From assembly GCF_022201045.2 (NCBI RefSeq), contig NC_068556.1:3388001-3452000 (forward strand): a stretch of DNA of 64,000 nucleotides. The letters run 5' to 3'. The position numbers were made by a program, and so were the translations under genes. Positions 11,340 to 22,474 of the stretch are shown in pieces; positions within the stretch are counted from its first letter, which is position 1; each line of letters starts with the position of its first letter. The notes below the pieces were generated by a model, which worked only from the letters and a program-made list of their open reading frames with translations, was not told the origin of the DNA and did no database searches. The DNA comes from Citrus sinensis. Lineage: Eukaryota > Streptophyta > Magnoliopsida > Sapindales > Rutaceae.

Positions 11340-11723
11340 TAGGGCAACTAATATGATGTGTCTCAATAAATATTTTTTAGTTACGAAATAGCATTATTGC
11401 TTATAAATATATTTTGTAACCACATATTTTGTCACTAAAGATCATGTAATGTCCTAAATTACTTAATTTTGAAGGCAATTATTTAGCGCTTAAAAAACTA
11501 TATCTTTTTGTGTCTAATATATACTATTTGTGATTTTAAAAAATTAATTTAAAGACCAATTAATAAATCTCAAAAAGCAAATTGTTGGTTGTAAAATATA
11601 ACTTTAGTCAAGACGATACTATTAGCTACAATTTCCAAAGTTTGTCACTATAATTACTACTCCGTGACCAAATTTTTGAATGTCACAAAAAAATTGTCTT
11701 AAAAAGTCTAACTTCTTGTAGTG
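11340..11723. mobile_element. CACTA-type element, right terminus
   Basis: The complement of 11711-11723 reads CACTACAAGAAGT, the classic terminus of CACTA (EnSpm) transposons. The upstream AT-rich sequence carries repeated TTTGTCACTA- and GTGACCAAA-like subterminal motifs. I could not find a matching left terminus or a 3-bp target duplication, so the left border given is only where the motif style starts. Confidence 0.5.
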
Positions 11724-12430
11724 AGAACTATGAAATAAATAGTTTATTAGGTTTTAACCTCAGTCCTAAACTTGGTTTAAGATTGAGTTGTTTGGTATTT
11801 TATATAGAAGATATTCTCAATAAGATCTAAAAAAAATATGTTTACCGCAAAATGAAATAATGGTGATATAAGAATATTACTCATTTTCCATTCATTTTTT
11901 GCCACGTTTAAACGAACATTTTCCTGATTGTTTGAAATATATGAAGTACTTCAAAACAATACGAAAATTTTTCCCAAAAGCTAAATCAACTTACTCTAAC
12001 AATTTGCTTTTTGAGATTTTCCTGATTGTTTGAAATACTCACGGCCCAAAAAAGTAGTTGTAAAAGGTTGCAATAATATTCCAAGTCACTCAAAATTTTT
12101 CCAAAAGATAAATCAACGTACCGCTAATTTACATTTCTAATTTTGGGATTGACAATAAGTTAAAAATAAATTTATATATTGTCCACTAAAATAGTACTTC
12201 AACAACAACTTCTTACATATAATAATAATACAAACTTGTTAATAGAAAGCATGATTATATATGTAATACAAACTTAGTAACAGAAAGCAAATTATATCGT
12301 TTCGCAAAGTATGGTTTCCTGGACCATGATGGCCTGGGTAGTGTAAATGATGACCTTCTTCTTAAAAGTTATCTTTTACTCTACATACAAAGAAATTAAG
12401 GAATTAAAATCATCAAACTGGTATCCTGAC
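11724..12430. other. Intergenic, no gene recognised
   Basis: AT-rich sequence 3' of the DUF1677 gene. Two stretches (11920-11990 and 12010-12115) share short phrases such as TTTTCCTGATTGTTTGAAAT, which suggests a small local duplication. No coding signal. Confidence 0.4.
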
Positions 12431-12433
12431 TAG

Positions 12434-12994
12434 TTAGTTGATTATTTTCAGATCATTAATGTCCCTTGTAAGTGCCGGTATACAACTGGAGCTCCTTGCA
12501 ATTCCTCCTCTCTTTACGTTACCGCCCTTTTTATCCCTAGGACTTATTGACTTAGCCCTAGAATTCTTCAACACCTCTCTCATGGCCTCAGCTTGAAACA
12601 ATACCGGATGAGTCCTACCAAACCTATTGAACCTCACACATGCACTCATGTGCTCATTCAAAGCCTCTTCTCTTTTGCCTCCATTCTTCTCCATCTCTTC
12701 ATTCACAGCTTCTGAACACAACCCACAAATCATTTTTCCTGAAAACTTTTCTCGCACACGATTTATGTATTCGGCTGTGCACTCTTCTGACATGCCACAG
12801 CACTCGCATTTTGCATCCTCAACCTCAGATATCGGTGGAAGCTCTCCCTTTGCATCGAACTCTTCTTTTCTTAGCTCGAATAAGATATCCGATTTTGTTC
12901 TCTGAAGAGTTTCGTTTGATAGTCGAGGCTTGTGAACAAAATTGTTGTTGCACCTTGAGATTGAACCAACAATGTTTTCCCTGTTTGGTGCCAT
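12434..12994 (-). CDS. DUF1677 family protein, 186 aa
   Basis: A single-exon minus-strand frame starts with ATG at 12994 (MAPNRENIVG). The core is cysteine-rich: CECCGMSEEC near residues 63-72 followed by C90 and C93 in MICGLC. This arrangement is typical of the plant-specific DUF1677 family and may bind metal. The segment around residues 94-126 (SEAVNEEMEK...HMSACVRF) is the usual conserved C-terminal half of the domain, and the rest is a basic, Ser-rich tail. The length is normal for the family. The function is unknown; no signal peptide or membrane segment is seen. A TATA box on the minus strand (13098-13106) lies about 105 bp upstream of the start. The open frames on the opposite strand are shadows. 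Confidence 0.88.
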   Translation of the reverse strand: MAPNRENIVGSISRCNNNFVHKPRLSNETLQRTKSDILFELRKEEFDAKGELPPISEVEDAKCECCGMSEECTAEYINRVREKFSGKMICGLCSEAVNEEMEKNGGKREEALNEHMSACVRFNRFGRTHPVLFQAEAMREVLKNSRAKSISPRDKKGGNVKRGGIARSSSCIPALTRDINDLKIIN

Positions 12995-13097
12995 GGATAA
13001 TATTGGAAGATATATAAGGGACTTGAGAAAATTTTCTTAGAGAAGAATGTTACGACATTCAAAATTTGATCTAAGGAAAATGATCCTACGATTCAGT

Positions 13098-13106
13098 TTA
13101 TATAGC
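13098..13106 (-). promoter_or_regulatory. Likely TATA box of the DUF1677 gene
   Basis: The minus strand reads GCTATATAAAC, a good plant TATA box, about 105 bp before the start codon. That leaves room for a 5' leader of roughly 70-75 nt. Confidence 0.5.
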
Positions 13107-13109
13107 ACA

Positions 13110-14140
13110 TCCATTTTCTCTAGAAACCCTAGAGGAAATTTATGTGGACTAAAGGAACTATACGTCAACAAATAACGTATGAGATAGAAAAGAGTCTTGA
13201 ATAAGCTAGATTTTTCATCAAGATATTAGAAATTACACTTTATTTTCATGGTTAATACTGATTACCTAGCTAATACGTTGATAGTTTAGTGGGTTTATCA
13301 TGCAAATTAGCGTTATATACATGATGAAATAAAAAAGAACATTCACATGATTGACTATTGCAACCACATAAGTTGAGCATTTAATAAGGGTCATTTTCCT
13401 TTTTTCCGTTAAAAGCTATAAAATTAAATAGAAAGTAATTTGCTTTAGCTTTTCTTTGTCTTGAAACAACAGAACACAGATTGATCCAAAGAACTCTAAT
13501 ATGATCACGAGAAATATATCAAATCATGTGAGTGAGAGAGGGAGGGCTAGAGAGTTGAAGTTATCTTAAAATGCAAGAAGTAAAATTTTTTATACTTTCT
13601 CTTTCACATGTATCTTGGAGAAAAGAAGGAAAAAAGTTGACCAAAAAAGAAAGGAAATTGAAAGCTCTTATTAAAAGTTTGTCTTTTGGATATCAACACA
13701 AAGGTCGTATTAATTTCGGATTTCTTTTAAAGGGAAAAGCAATAGTATAATTTATCCAGTTGAATGGACGTTGCCCTCTCTGTTGAAGACGCATGCATTA
13801 ATGTATATATCCTAATTAGTTTAATTATATATGGAGAGAGAGGGTTTGTAATTAGGGATACCTAACTATATTATAGTTAGGGATAAGGTAAAAGATTAAA
13901 AAAATAATAATTTCAGATTGTCCTCTCGTTAAGTGACGATCTTCAAATTGCCCGCTTTATTATTGAAAACATCAAGATACCCTAACTTGTTATCTCTCCG
14001 TTAGTTTAAAAAGTGAAAAGAGTATGATGGTATTTGTATAAATCGGTAATGGTCGTTAGGCATAGAAGGACGTGGATGACGATAACATGTGCAGGCAACA
14101 TCAAATCAATCAATATTTTCAACCTAACCCCATTTTGTTC
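13110..14140. other. Intergenic with a dispersed repeat fragment
   Basis: No gene seen. The segment 13917-13990 (CTCGTTAAGTGACGATCTTC...TTATTGAAAAC) is related to the reverse complement of 18780-18852, so both are fragments of one dispersed repeat in opposite orientation. Confidence 0.4.
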
Positions 14141-14147
14141 TAGTTAT

Positions 14148-14265
14148 ATTAATTTGTGGTGTAAATGTAAAAAAAATTAAAATTAAAATTAAAAAAAGAC
14201 AAAGGAAATATTAATTTGTGGTGTAAATGTAAAAAAAAAATTAAAATTAAAGTTACAAAATCACG
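14148..14265 (+). repeat. Small tandem duplication, about 61-bp period
   Basis: TTAATTTGTGGTGTAAATGT followed by an A-rich AAAATTAAAATTAAA tract occurs at about 14149 and again at about 14210. It lies at the 5' side of the transposase remnant. Confidence 0.6.
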
Positions 14266-14299
14266 CACCCTTACAGACAAGTATGGTACTAAAGGTTCA

Positions 14300-15690
14300 T
14301 TATCAACTTCCCAGAACTTAAAGATGGTTTCAAGGAGGGTTGTAGACCATTTTATTAGTCTTAATGGATGTCATTTGAAAGAGTCACTCGACAATGTACT
14401 GTTATCAATAGTTACACTTGATTCAAACTAAAGGATCTTTCTATTAGCAGTATGTGTGTAAGTCTAAGAACACTAAGCTAAACATGGTTTATAAGGTATT
14501 TAAAGGAGTATTTGATTGATTCAAGGCCATTAACCTTCACGACGGATAGACAGAATGGCGTACTAAATGCCTTGAACTTGGAGTTTTACGGATCACAAAA
14601 TAGATATGTAAAACTTTTAAAATTATTACTTTTTATTGATTTATTATAAAATTCTAAGTTTTTTTTTTAAGTTTATACATTTGTATGATTTAATTAACCC
14701 AAAATATAATCCAAGTGTTGCCTAATGTTTTCAAAACTTAAGGGGGTAATTTAAAGTTTTATCAGTTCACCAGAGGGTAACCCAAGATTAATCTTATCAC
14801 TTCTTTCTTTTAACAAATACTGTGTAAGACGTGTATTTTCCAACTTGACTCAACAGTTTCCTAATGTATAGTTGAGAAGTAAGTACTAAAAGGCTGTCAA
14901 GGTTACAAATAAGGATGATTATACAAAAGTAATGAACAATATAATGAAGTTTGATGTAAATACTTTCAATTAGCTTACTTTCAATTAGCTAAGGAAAATC
15001 AACCCAAAATATTGGTCAGATCATGCTTTTGAAAAATCAGTCAAATGTGATCATACAACAAACAACATGACGAAGAGTTAGAATGCATGGCTTGGAGATA
15101 TAAGAGAGGGACCAATAATCACCTTGATGGAGCATATAAGAAATAAGATGATATATACAATCATAGAAATAAAGAGGGAATGTCAAAGATAGTGAACTGA
15201 AGTTCCTTCTTATATTAATGAGAAAATGAACAAATTATAATTGGAAGGTTCTGTCGTGTTATACTAGTAAGTGAAGTGTTATTTGAAGTTAAGGATATCA
15301 ATAAGTCGTGTATGGCTAATAAAAAGTCCTATGTAGTTAATTGAGAGGATTATACATGTGACTGTTTGCAGTGGTAAATTAGTGGTCTATCATGTAGTCG
15401 TACAATGCATTGTGTAACTCATTTAAAGCTTACCTATCAAGCATATGTTGCTCCTTGCTTCACAAAAGAGGCTTTCCTGAAATGTTATTCAAGCATCATT
15501 CATCCTCTACTCAACAAGTCTAAGTGGCCACACATAGAGCCTGATGAAATCTGGCCTCAAAATGTATCAAGACCCCATCCCACAAGAGAAAATTCACAGT
15601 TTCATGTATATACTATAAAGGCATTGGGCACAATACAAGATGTTGTCCTCATAACCCAACCAATGCAAGCAAGAAGACTATAACAATGAT
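14300..15690 (+). pseudogene. MuDR-type (Mutator-like) transposase remnant
   Basis: Broken plus-strand pieces follow a MULE transposase in order. Near 14355-14430 there is ISLNGCHLKESLDNVLLS and VTLDSN (start of the MULE transposase domain, D of the DDE core). Near 14487-14575 come TWFIRYLKEYLID and RPLTFTTDRQNGVLNALN. Near 15085-15190 is NAWLGDIREGPIITLMEHIR. A SWIM-type zinc-finger part (YTCDCLQW...) lies near 15350-15410. The best open piece (15405-15683) ends with YVAPCFTKEAFLKCYSSIIH. Stops and frame changes occur throughout, so it is dead. No flanking TIR pair was found. Confidence 0.75.
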
Positions 15691-15699
15691 AGTGAAGCT

Positions 15700-16470
15700 T
15701 ATACTCCTGTGTGTTCATAAATTTATATTTTTTTCCCCAATTACCACCATCTATTTCATTAGCCTCTAATGACCTTTTATTACATTCATAATATGTAGAT
15801 GCATCAGAAGACTTTGGCAATAACTTCAAGCCTTGGTGCATTATTTCTATGAATAAATGGTTATGCCTTAATGACAAGGACAAGCACACATACACAAGTA
15901 AGGGTTTTGCTACCTAAGCAACTACAATACCCATTCCAACACCAACAACACAACTATCAGGTTTGTTCAAATTTTATATTCAAGAAGATAGGGTTAATGA
16001 TTTTATTTGCTTATCAATGTAAGTTAGTTTTTAATGTGCATCAATGTCATATAAGTAACATCGTCATAAATTAGTGCAGGAACTTACTGTTATAGCTTCA
16101 GTTTTAAGTCACTTACGACTTTTATTTTATTTTTGGTTGAACAAATTAATAAGTTTGTTACTCTTTTTTTTAATGTAAAAATCGATTATTTGCTTGTTGG
16201 ATAAGTTCAGGAGCATGTTTGCTTTTTTAGTTAAGTTAATTGAGATATTTTAGAGTATTTTCTAGGCACTTTAATTTCTTTATTCTATATCTCCTTCGAT
16301 CTTCATTGAGTTATAAAATAAATCTCTTCCTTCTTTTATTTCGTATCCAGATAAATTTTCTGCACTTAGATTTTGTTATATAACATGTGATATAAGTTTG
16401 TTTAAAACATGTTAATGATTGTGTTGTGTTTGTTGTTCAATAAATAAGTACTAGGAAGAGGTTATTATTT
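15700..16470. other. Intergenic, no gene recognised
   Basis: AT-rich sequence between the transposase remnant and the pararetrovirus-like fragment. Nothing supported was seen in it. Confidence 0.35.
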
Positions 16471-16477
16471 TGAAAAA

Positions 16478-17275
16478 ATGGTGGCTTGGTACGAAGGCGA
16501 ATGTCAAAGAGCCCCTCAGCTAACCAGAAGAGCAGCTGCTATGAGGTTTGTAGCAGGATTCATAGGCTCGTTGAGAAGATGGTGGGGAAGAAAACTCACG
16601 AGAGAAGAGAGACAGCACATACTAAACAAGGATGACCCTTGTGGAAACCTTCTAGAAAATCTATCCTTAGATTTCTTAGGGCAATTCACATGAGAAGAAG
16701 AGGTTACAGAAAAGCTATTTCTCCGAAACAAGTGTTGTGATGTCAGAAAAATGGAAGAGTATTACCTAGAGCAGGAAAGGCTATACTATACCTTTCACAA
16801 AACCTCGGACACCATCTACAGAACGTTCGTGCTGAACATACCAGGACCAGTTGCAGAAATGATGGAGGCAAAGCTAAAAGCTGATGCAATTGTTGATTTA
16901 TCATTGCTCAGCATAGCCCAACTCTATCAAATGGCAATGGAATTAATCCAAAGCCATTGCAGATCACAAGACTTAAGGAAGCACATGAAGCACATTAAAA
17001 AATCATCGTTACAGAAATTTTACAATGAGGAACTAAATAAATTTGGTTGCCAACACACAAATAATGAGGAACCAAATAAATATGGTTGCCAACATACAGA
17101 TAAAATGTGTTATTGCAATACTAGCAAACAGAGAAAAGAGAAAAGGCCCTGGAAACCCTATAAATGAAAGAAATACTGCTTCATCAAACGGCAGAAACAG
17201 AAGAAGGGCTCTGGCAGGTGTTTTATCTGTGGAAATTTTGGACAGGTAGATCAGTATCCAACAACTTTCTAATGT
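16478..17275 (+). pseudogene. Endogenous pararetrovirus-like coat-protein region, broken
   Basis: One frame runs from 16478 to 17275, interrupted by in-frame TGA codons at 16691-16693 and 17165-17167. In order it has a WW-containing helical part, a helical part ending in an ELIQSHCRSQDLRKHMKH-like stretch, a Cys-containing region with two near-identical 33-nt repeats (about 17024-17097), a strongly basic stretch, and a zinc knuckle that begins CFICG but has lost the later His and Cys. Basic arm plus CCHC knuckle is the signature of Caulimoviridae coat proteins (petuvirus-like) and also of retrotransposon gag. The helix-basic-knuckle spacing made me prefer the former. Both stops and the degraded knuckle mean it is inactive. 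No polymerase region follows. Confidence 0.45.
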
Positions 17276-17350
17276 GGAGGATCTGAAGTATTTCGACAAC
17301 CACAGAGCATAATATTGTTGCACACCCAAGGGTTTCCTTTTGGGAAGTAT

Positions 17351-17620
17351 GGCTCTGATACCAATTCAAAATAATAACCAACAATCGAAGGTTACTTCTA
17401 TTAAAAAAAAATGAGAGATTTACAAATACAAGATTGTACTCCATGACTTGATGCCTAGACACAGACCATGAGCTCCGTTTTATAGGGTCAAGGGATCTAC
17501 TATTACACACTATTTACATTATTGATCCTTATCTCTAAGGAGTATACGAATACACTGAATATAGATATATTATTATCAAAATAATAACCAACAATCGAAG
17601 GTTACTTTTATTAAGAGGAA
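17351..17620 (-). mobile_element. Antisense LTR remnant with tRNA-Met primer site
   Basis: The complement of 17351-17363 reads TGGTATCAGAGCC, matching the 3' end of initiator tRNA-Met, so it is a primer-binding site for a minus-strand retroelement. Immediately to its right the minus strand carries a probable LTR end (GTTGGTTATTATTTTGA). A 38-bp segment starting TCAAAATAATAACCAACAAT occurs at 17366 and again at 17576 (210 bp apart), which suggests two LTR ends or a local duplication. A minus-strand CCCTATAAAACGG box near 17478-17490 fits an LTR promoter. The element's far end is unclear. Confidence 0.55.
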
Positions 17621-17759
17621 TGAGAGGCTGTCTGGTGAGGCATGGTCCATCAATCTTTGTAAGGTAGAGACACAAAATGTTGTCCTCTAGCCCAGAACTG
17701 ATTAGGAACTTCTGCACAGCATTCCAAGAGCTCTTTGATCTGGATTTCATAGTTATAGA

Positions 17760-18085
17760 TAGGGTATATATATATATATATATATAGGAAGAACAACTCG
17801 TGTGCTATCAAAATATAATGAACTACAACTTTTGATAATGAAATTCAACATTTTGATTACTTATGTTCATCTCCACTTATTTATCTCTATTATTTAAGCC
17901 TTGTAATCAACCTATTTTATTTTCTATCCAAGATGATAAATGTACATAATATATAGTGACTGCATTATGATAATAGTATACAATAAACTATTTATCTTGT
18001 TTGATTTTGCAATAAACTATTTAGCTTGGTGGTCATTACTATTAACTTCTTATTTTTATGATGGAAAGTATGGTTCTCTTCTTCA
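17760..18085. other. Intergenic with (TA)n
   Basis: A (TA)n run lies at about 17765-17786, followed by AT-rich sequence. No gene seen. Confidence 0.4.
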
Positions 18086-18099
18086 TCTTGCAACTTACC

Positions 18100-18300
18100 C
18101 AATCCTCTTACACCACCTAAAGTAATCGCGTCCTATCTTCTCACATTCGTAATAAAGCCTCTTAGGATTTACAGCAGATTAAAGAACTTTGATTGTTGCT
18201 CGCTCACCATAGTTAGTACACGATTTATTTATGAACTTGATGACCTTGTCAATCACTTGTAACTTCTCTTCTTTTACTTCATCAAAAAAGTTATAGAGCT
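18100..18300 (-). pseudogene. Possible GRF-type zinc-finger gene fragment
   Basis: The minus strand reads INKSCTNYGERATIKVL, a stop, then NPKRLYYECEKIGRDYFRWC. Cys and aromatic spacing resemble the GRF zinc finger (NPGR-F--C------F-W) found in plant genomes, often within retroelement-linked proteins. Stops break the frame. The identification is tentative. Confidence 0.3.
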
Positions 18301-18779
18301 TTCCTTAGAGGACGACATTCTAAAAGGCTGGTTTTCAATGCTTTGGGACTGGTGCTTTGTGTACAGGGGTCTTTGTAATCATGAGATAACGTTGTGATAA
18401 AAATTTAAATTTTGAGGTAATGGCATACTTGTAATTTACATTACATGACACAACTACAAATGGGTCAAAAAAATTTCAATTTGATTTTTTGTGTTCTTGT
18501 AATTTGCAAGTGATAACATAGCTTATAATTTACTTAACTAACATGTCTAATTCAGGAAAACTACTTATTTATTCAGGCCCATTAAGTCATTTCAACATTT
18601 TTTTTAATCTTTTCTTCCATGCTTACATATTAATATTTTAATAGTTAACTTTTTACATTTTTAATGACTTGTCATATATTAACTATTTTTGTTGAGCTTT
18701 ATAATTCTATTACGAGAATATTCTGTTGGAGTATGGGTGTTTTTGCACTTTCATGAGTTAACGACGGTCAATGGTTAAA

Positions 18780-18852
18780 GATAACGGTTTTTGAGGGGTA
18801 GCTTAGTGTTTTCAATAGTAAGGGGGTAGTTCCAAAATTGTCACTTCACGAG
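18780..18852 (-). repeat. Dispersed repeat fragment, related to 13917-13990
   Basis: In reverse complement this reads CTCGTGAAGTGACAATTTTG...TTACTATTGAAAACACT, which aligns with the plus strand at 13917-13990 with roughly 70% identity by eye. Confidence 0.45.
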
Positions 18853-19019
18853 AAAAATAATATATACGGTATCTGAGTCTGTATCTTTTTAATCTTTTAA
18901 CTTATCTCTGAATGTAATATGGTCAGAAATTTCTAATTGAAACATTTTTAATGTATACATTGAGAGAGAGAGAGAGCTACAACCCTTATGTTTCTTTTTT
19001 ATATTTTAATTTGGAGCTC

Positions 19020-19127
19020 CTACGTTACGATTAATGTAACGTACACCCACACACAATAATAGTACCCATTAGTAGGACCCACCACTATTGTTATGTGTGG
19101 GTGTATGTTACATTAATTGTAACGTAG
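19020..19127. mobile_element. Small MITE, 108 bp, almost all inverted repeat
   Basis: The left arm begins CTACGTTACGATTAATGTAA and continues CGTACACCCACACACAATAA; the right arm is its near-perfect complement, leaving a loop of about 20 bp. The whole element would fold into one hairpin. I could not fix a target duplication. Confidence 0.7.
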
Positions 19128-19504
19128 CACTGACCTTTTAATTTTAATTTTAATTTATGATCTTCCTGTGGGCTTTCTCAATTAATTAGTATATGCATCA
19201 ATACTGACCAGCCACAATCACCCCTGCAATTGCAGGTTTATGGGTTATTCGGACCTTTCCATGAACCAAGCTGGCAATTTGTGATTTGCCTAATAAAGTA
19301 TTTGGCTTTTTTTTTTATAGTTTTTGTGGTGCTTTTATTAATTTCAGCCATAATTGACAAACCACTGCCCTTTATGTCTCTTCAATGCATACATAAGGTT
19401 TTCTTAAATAAAATAAATAGATAGAACCTGTTTAGGGAATGAAATAGGGTGACCAAGATAAATGTGTTTGCTCATACATTATCGTGCTCTCCTCAAAGTA
19501 AAAG

Positions 19505-19970
19505 TGAGCAAATGGTTGAGCAGATCATCACGGCCAGGATGTTATTTGTCACCTCGAGCAGATCATCTCGACTAGGATGTTGTTTGGTGACCTCGAGCAC
19601 ATCACCTCGAGCAGGATGTTATTTGTCACCTCGAGCAGATCATCTCGACTAGGATGTTATTGGTCACCTCGGCCAGAATAATATGTGGTGACCTCGAGCA
19701 CATCACCTCGACCAGGATATTATTGGTCACCTCGACCAGAATAATATGTGGTGACCTCGAGCATATCACCTCGACCAGAATAATATGTGGTGACATCGAC
19801 CATATCACCTCGACCAGGATATTATTTGTCACCTTGACCAGAATAATATGTGATGACCTCGAGCACATCACCTTGATCAGGATGTTATGGGTCACCTCGA
19901 CCATAATAATATGTGGTGACCTCGAACACATCACCTCGACCAGGATGTTATTGGTCACCTCGACCAGGGA
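19505..19970 (+). repeat. Minisatellite in the LTR, 63-bp higher-order period
   Basis: Units alternate between AGGATGTTATTGGTCACCTC(GACC) and AGAATAATATGTGGTGACCT(CGAGCACATCACCTCGACC), 24 + 39 = 63 bp, repeated several times with substitutions. Because 63 is divisible by 3, it leaves long open frames on both strands. These are artefacts of the repeat, not genes. Confidence 0.85.
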
Positions 19971-20138
19971 GTTACCAGGAAGCACGATTCAGTCAAAATA
20001 GTTTCTCCGAAATATTAGGGACCATATTCTTAGTGGGCTGAAAATTATTAGTTTTCTTGAGAATTCTAGGGGAGAGGATAAAAACCGCTATAGTTTCCTA
20101 TAAAAACCCTAGGAAATGAAAAGAAATGGGGGGGCTTC

Positions 20139-20139
20139 G

Positions 20140-20177
<38 letters not shown>
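20139..20177 (+). repeat. (TC)n microsatellite
   Basis: A pure CT repeat of about 39 bp lies just downstream of the LTR TATA box, in its presumed transcribed region. Confidence 0.9.
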
Positions 20178-20179
<2 letters not shown>

Positions 20180-20445
20180 GCAACTGAACCCATTGGACCT
20201 TTTTCTCTCTCTACCACTGGAAAATTTCTCTTTCGCTTATGATTTCTTTAAGATTAATTATTCTCAATTATTTTCCTTTAAATTTACTTAAAAGCTTTTT
20301 TGTTTAAAGCAATCATAATTAAGTCACATGAATTGTGGTATAGGTTTTTCCAAGTAAGACCCAAATCGCTGACTTGAGCGTCGCAGGGTTCTCGCCGGAA
20401 AAACTTCCGGCGCCTCCTGGCTGTTGGTTGTGCTCACAGGCTCAC

Positions 20446-20556
20446 AGGTTATCTGCTCATGGATTGTCTGTTCATGGGTTGTCTGCTCATGGATCATCTG
20501 CTCATGAGTTGTCTGCTCATGGAACATCTGCTTATAGAAAATCTGCTCATGGTGCT
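20446..20556 (+). repeat. 15-bp tandem repeat, 7 copies
   Basis: CTGCTCATGGATTGT-type units (variants GGGTTGT, GGATCAT, GAGTTGT, GGAACAT) repeat in tandem near the 3' end of the solo LTR. Confidence 0.8.
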
Positions 20557-20649
20557 AACTAATCAGCGGCTTCCCACCAAACAAATTTAATGCTGATGCA
20601 GGGATCTGAGATTTAACCAACTCATCCGGATTTCGGCATCAACAGAACC

Positions 20650-22464
20650 TATATAAATAGATATCTGAATTGTTTCATAACATAGTTGTATAGATAGAGG
20701 CACTTCAACTTTATAGTTGTAGTATTATAAAGTTTATAATGTCCAATAGGGTGTGGTTATTTGAACCCAAAAATTGATTTTAATACTCATTTTCTTAACA
20801 AACCCTTTATTGTGATTTAAATTTTAAAATTTTAGTCTATAAACTACTCTATATTCTAAAATTAACCCTAAATTACAACTTCATATTCCATCTTATTTCC
20901 CTTTCAATCTATCAAAATTAAACTCTAAACATTCCCCCCACCCCAATTCCTTGTTTGATCGTTAACAAAAAATTAGAAGTTCAAATTCCCAAAAGTTGTT
21001 AGAAAGCGATTGTTTTCAAATCAAGATATGATTCATGTAGTAAGATTATTCTTTTATTTGATGCTTTGTTTGTTAATCTTCTATAATCCATTGAAATTCT
21101 ACAAAATAATTCATCTGGTATATATTTAACTAGCATTTGGACTTAGGAAAAATCGCTTTGTCTCTTTTCCCGAAAAAAAAAAAGGAAGTTATGTATCAGT
21201 TCGATTATCCAATAATTTCAATTATCCAACAATTTAAAGATAAAAGTATCAGAAAAAAGAAAATAAATGGGGACTTGAGAGTTAATTTTAAAATTAAGGG
21301 GAGTGTTAGGGTTTATGGGGGCTGCATAAGAGTTTGATTTATTCAATTAAAGTATTTGTCCTCTTCAGTAATTTTGTATATGAACATTTCGGTAATATAT
21401 ATTACATTTTTTTTTTCACTTTAGCTTTGTGCAGTTTCTATGAGGTAATTCTCATTGTGTCCTCCTCAGACAGTTGTAGTTCCTTTTTTTTATTTTTCAA
21501 TAAAGTAATTCAGTTTAAATTTAAAAAAAAAAGAAAGGTGAAATTGATTAATGGAACCGATTTAAATGTCCATTACTAATTAAAACAACGAAAATTGACG
21601 CTAGCTGTCAAATTTTAAAAGAATGATCTAGTCGTTCTGTTGTCCCCTCGAGCAAACTTTCGAGGTGAGTGTCGTTTCACCTCGAAAAATAAAAATAAAA
21701 AAACTAAAATTTTAAGAATCCATTAAGACAAAAAAAAAAAAAAAGTGAAGTAATGAGGCCCCGACCTTCGCTTGGAAGTCCTGAACACTGTACTGTAAGA
21801 AAGTTGGTCCCTGTCTTTATCAGGCCCCATATTTTTTTAAAAGAATGGGACTAGCACACCTTTAAATATTTTTTAACATCTTTTTTTTATAAGTAATGTT
21901 ATTAAAATATTTTTAAAAATTATAAAATTTTTTTAACACATCCATCGATGATAAAAATATCCTTAAGTAAAATTTATTGTGTAAACTCTATTTTTTTTAT
22001 TTTTTTTATTATTAAAACTTATTTTAACAACTGGATCTCTTAAAAAAGATAATGAATTTTCATTCTCTTCAATATAGTCATCGATGATAAATTCCTCACC
22101 CAAAAATTACATAAAAAAGTAACATTTTTTATTTATAAAATAAAAAAAATTATTTAACTTTTGATTGAGATTTAATTAAAAATTATCATTTTTTATAATT
22201 TTAATAAAAATTAAAATTGTAAAATAATTAAAGAAATTTTAAGAGGTATTTTAAGGGTGCCAATAGTCCCAATCTTTTCGAAGCCGGAGCATCATGTACC
22301 CTCCATGGGTTATCGTACACCAATGCAAATTGAATACGGCAATATCGTGGCCCAACCCACAACATAATAATTGACTTATTATGGAACCCAGATGTTTTAC
22401 GTGGAGTTTTAAATACCGGCCCATTTTTGAAAAAGAAACCCCAGCCCCCATGCTCCAGTAATCA
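20650..22464. other. Intergenic, no gene recognised
   Basis: AT-rich sequence with many A and T runs. A short hairpin made of CCTCGAGCAAACTTTCGAGG lies near 21646-21665. No gene supported. Confidence 0.4.
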
Positions 22465-22474
22465 TTTTTTGATG

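Larger units (their letters stand above)
19429..20644 (+). mobile_element. Solo LTR, 1216 bp, 5-bp target duplication GAACC
   Basis: The segment starts TGTTTAGGGA and ends GGCATCAACA. GAACC flanks it at 19424-19428 and 20645-20649. Toward its 3' end it contains CTGACTTGAGCGTCGCAGGG followed by an inverted CCGGAA/TTCCGG, which is typical of Tat/Athila-class gypsy LTRs. The same block occurs in the solo LTR at 51244-51904. CCTATAAAAACC near 20098-20109 is the probable TATA box. There is no coding sequence and no second LTR, so it is a solo LTR. Confidence 0.88.

Noticed and set aside
19626..20001. ORFs of 115 and 119 codons on opposite strands with repeating motifs
   Set aside because: The 63-bp minisatellite period keeps frames open on both strands; it lies inside an LTR.
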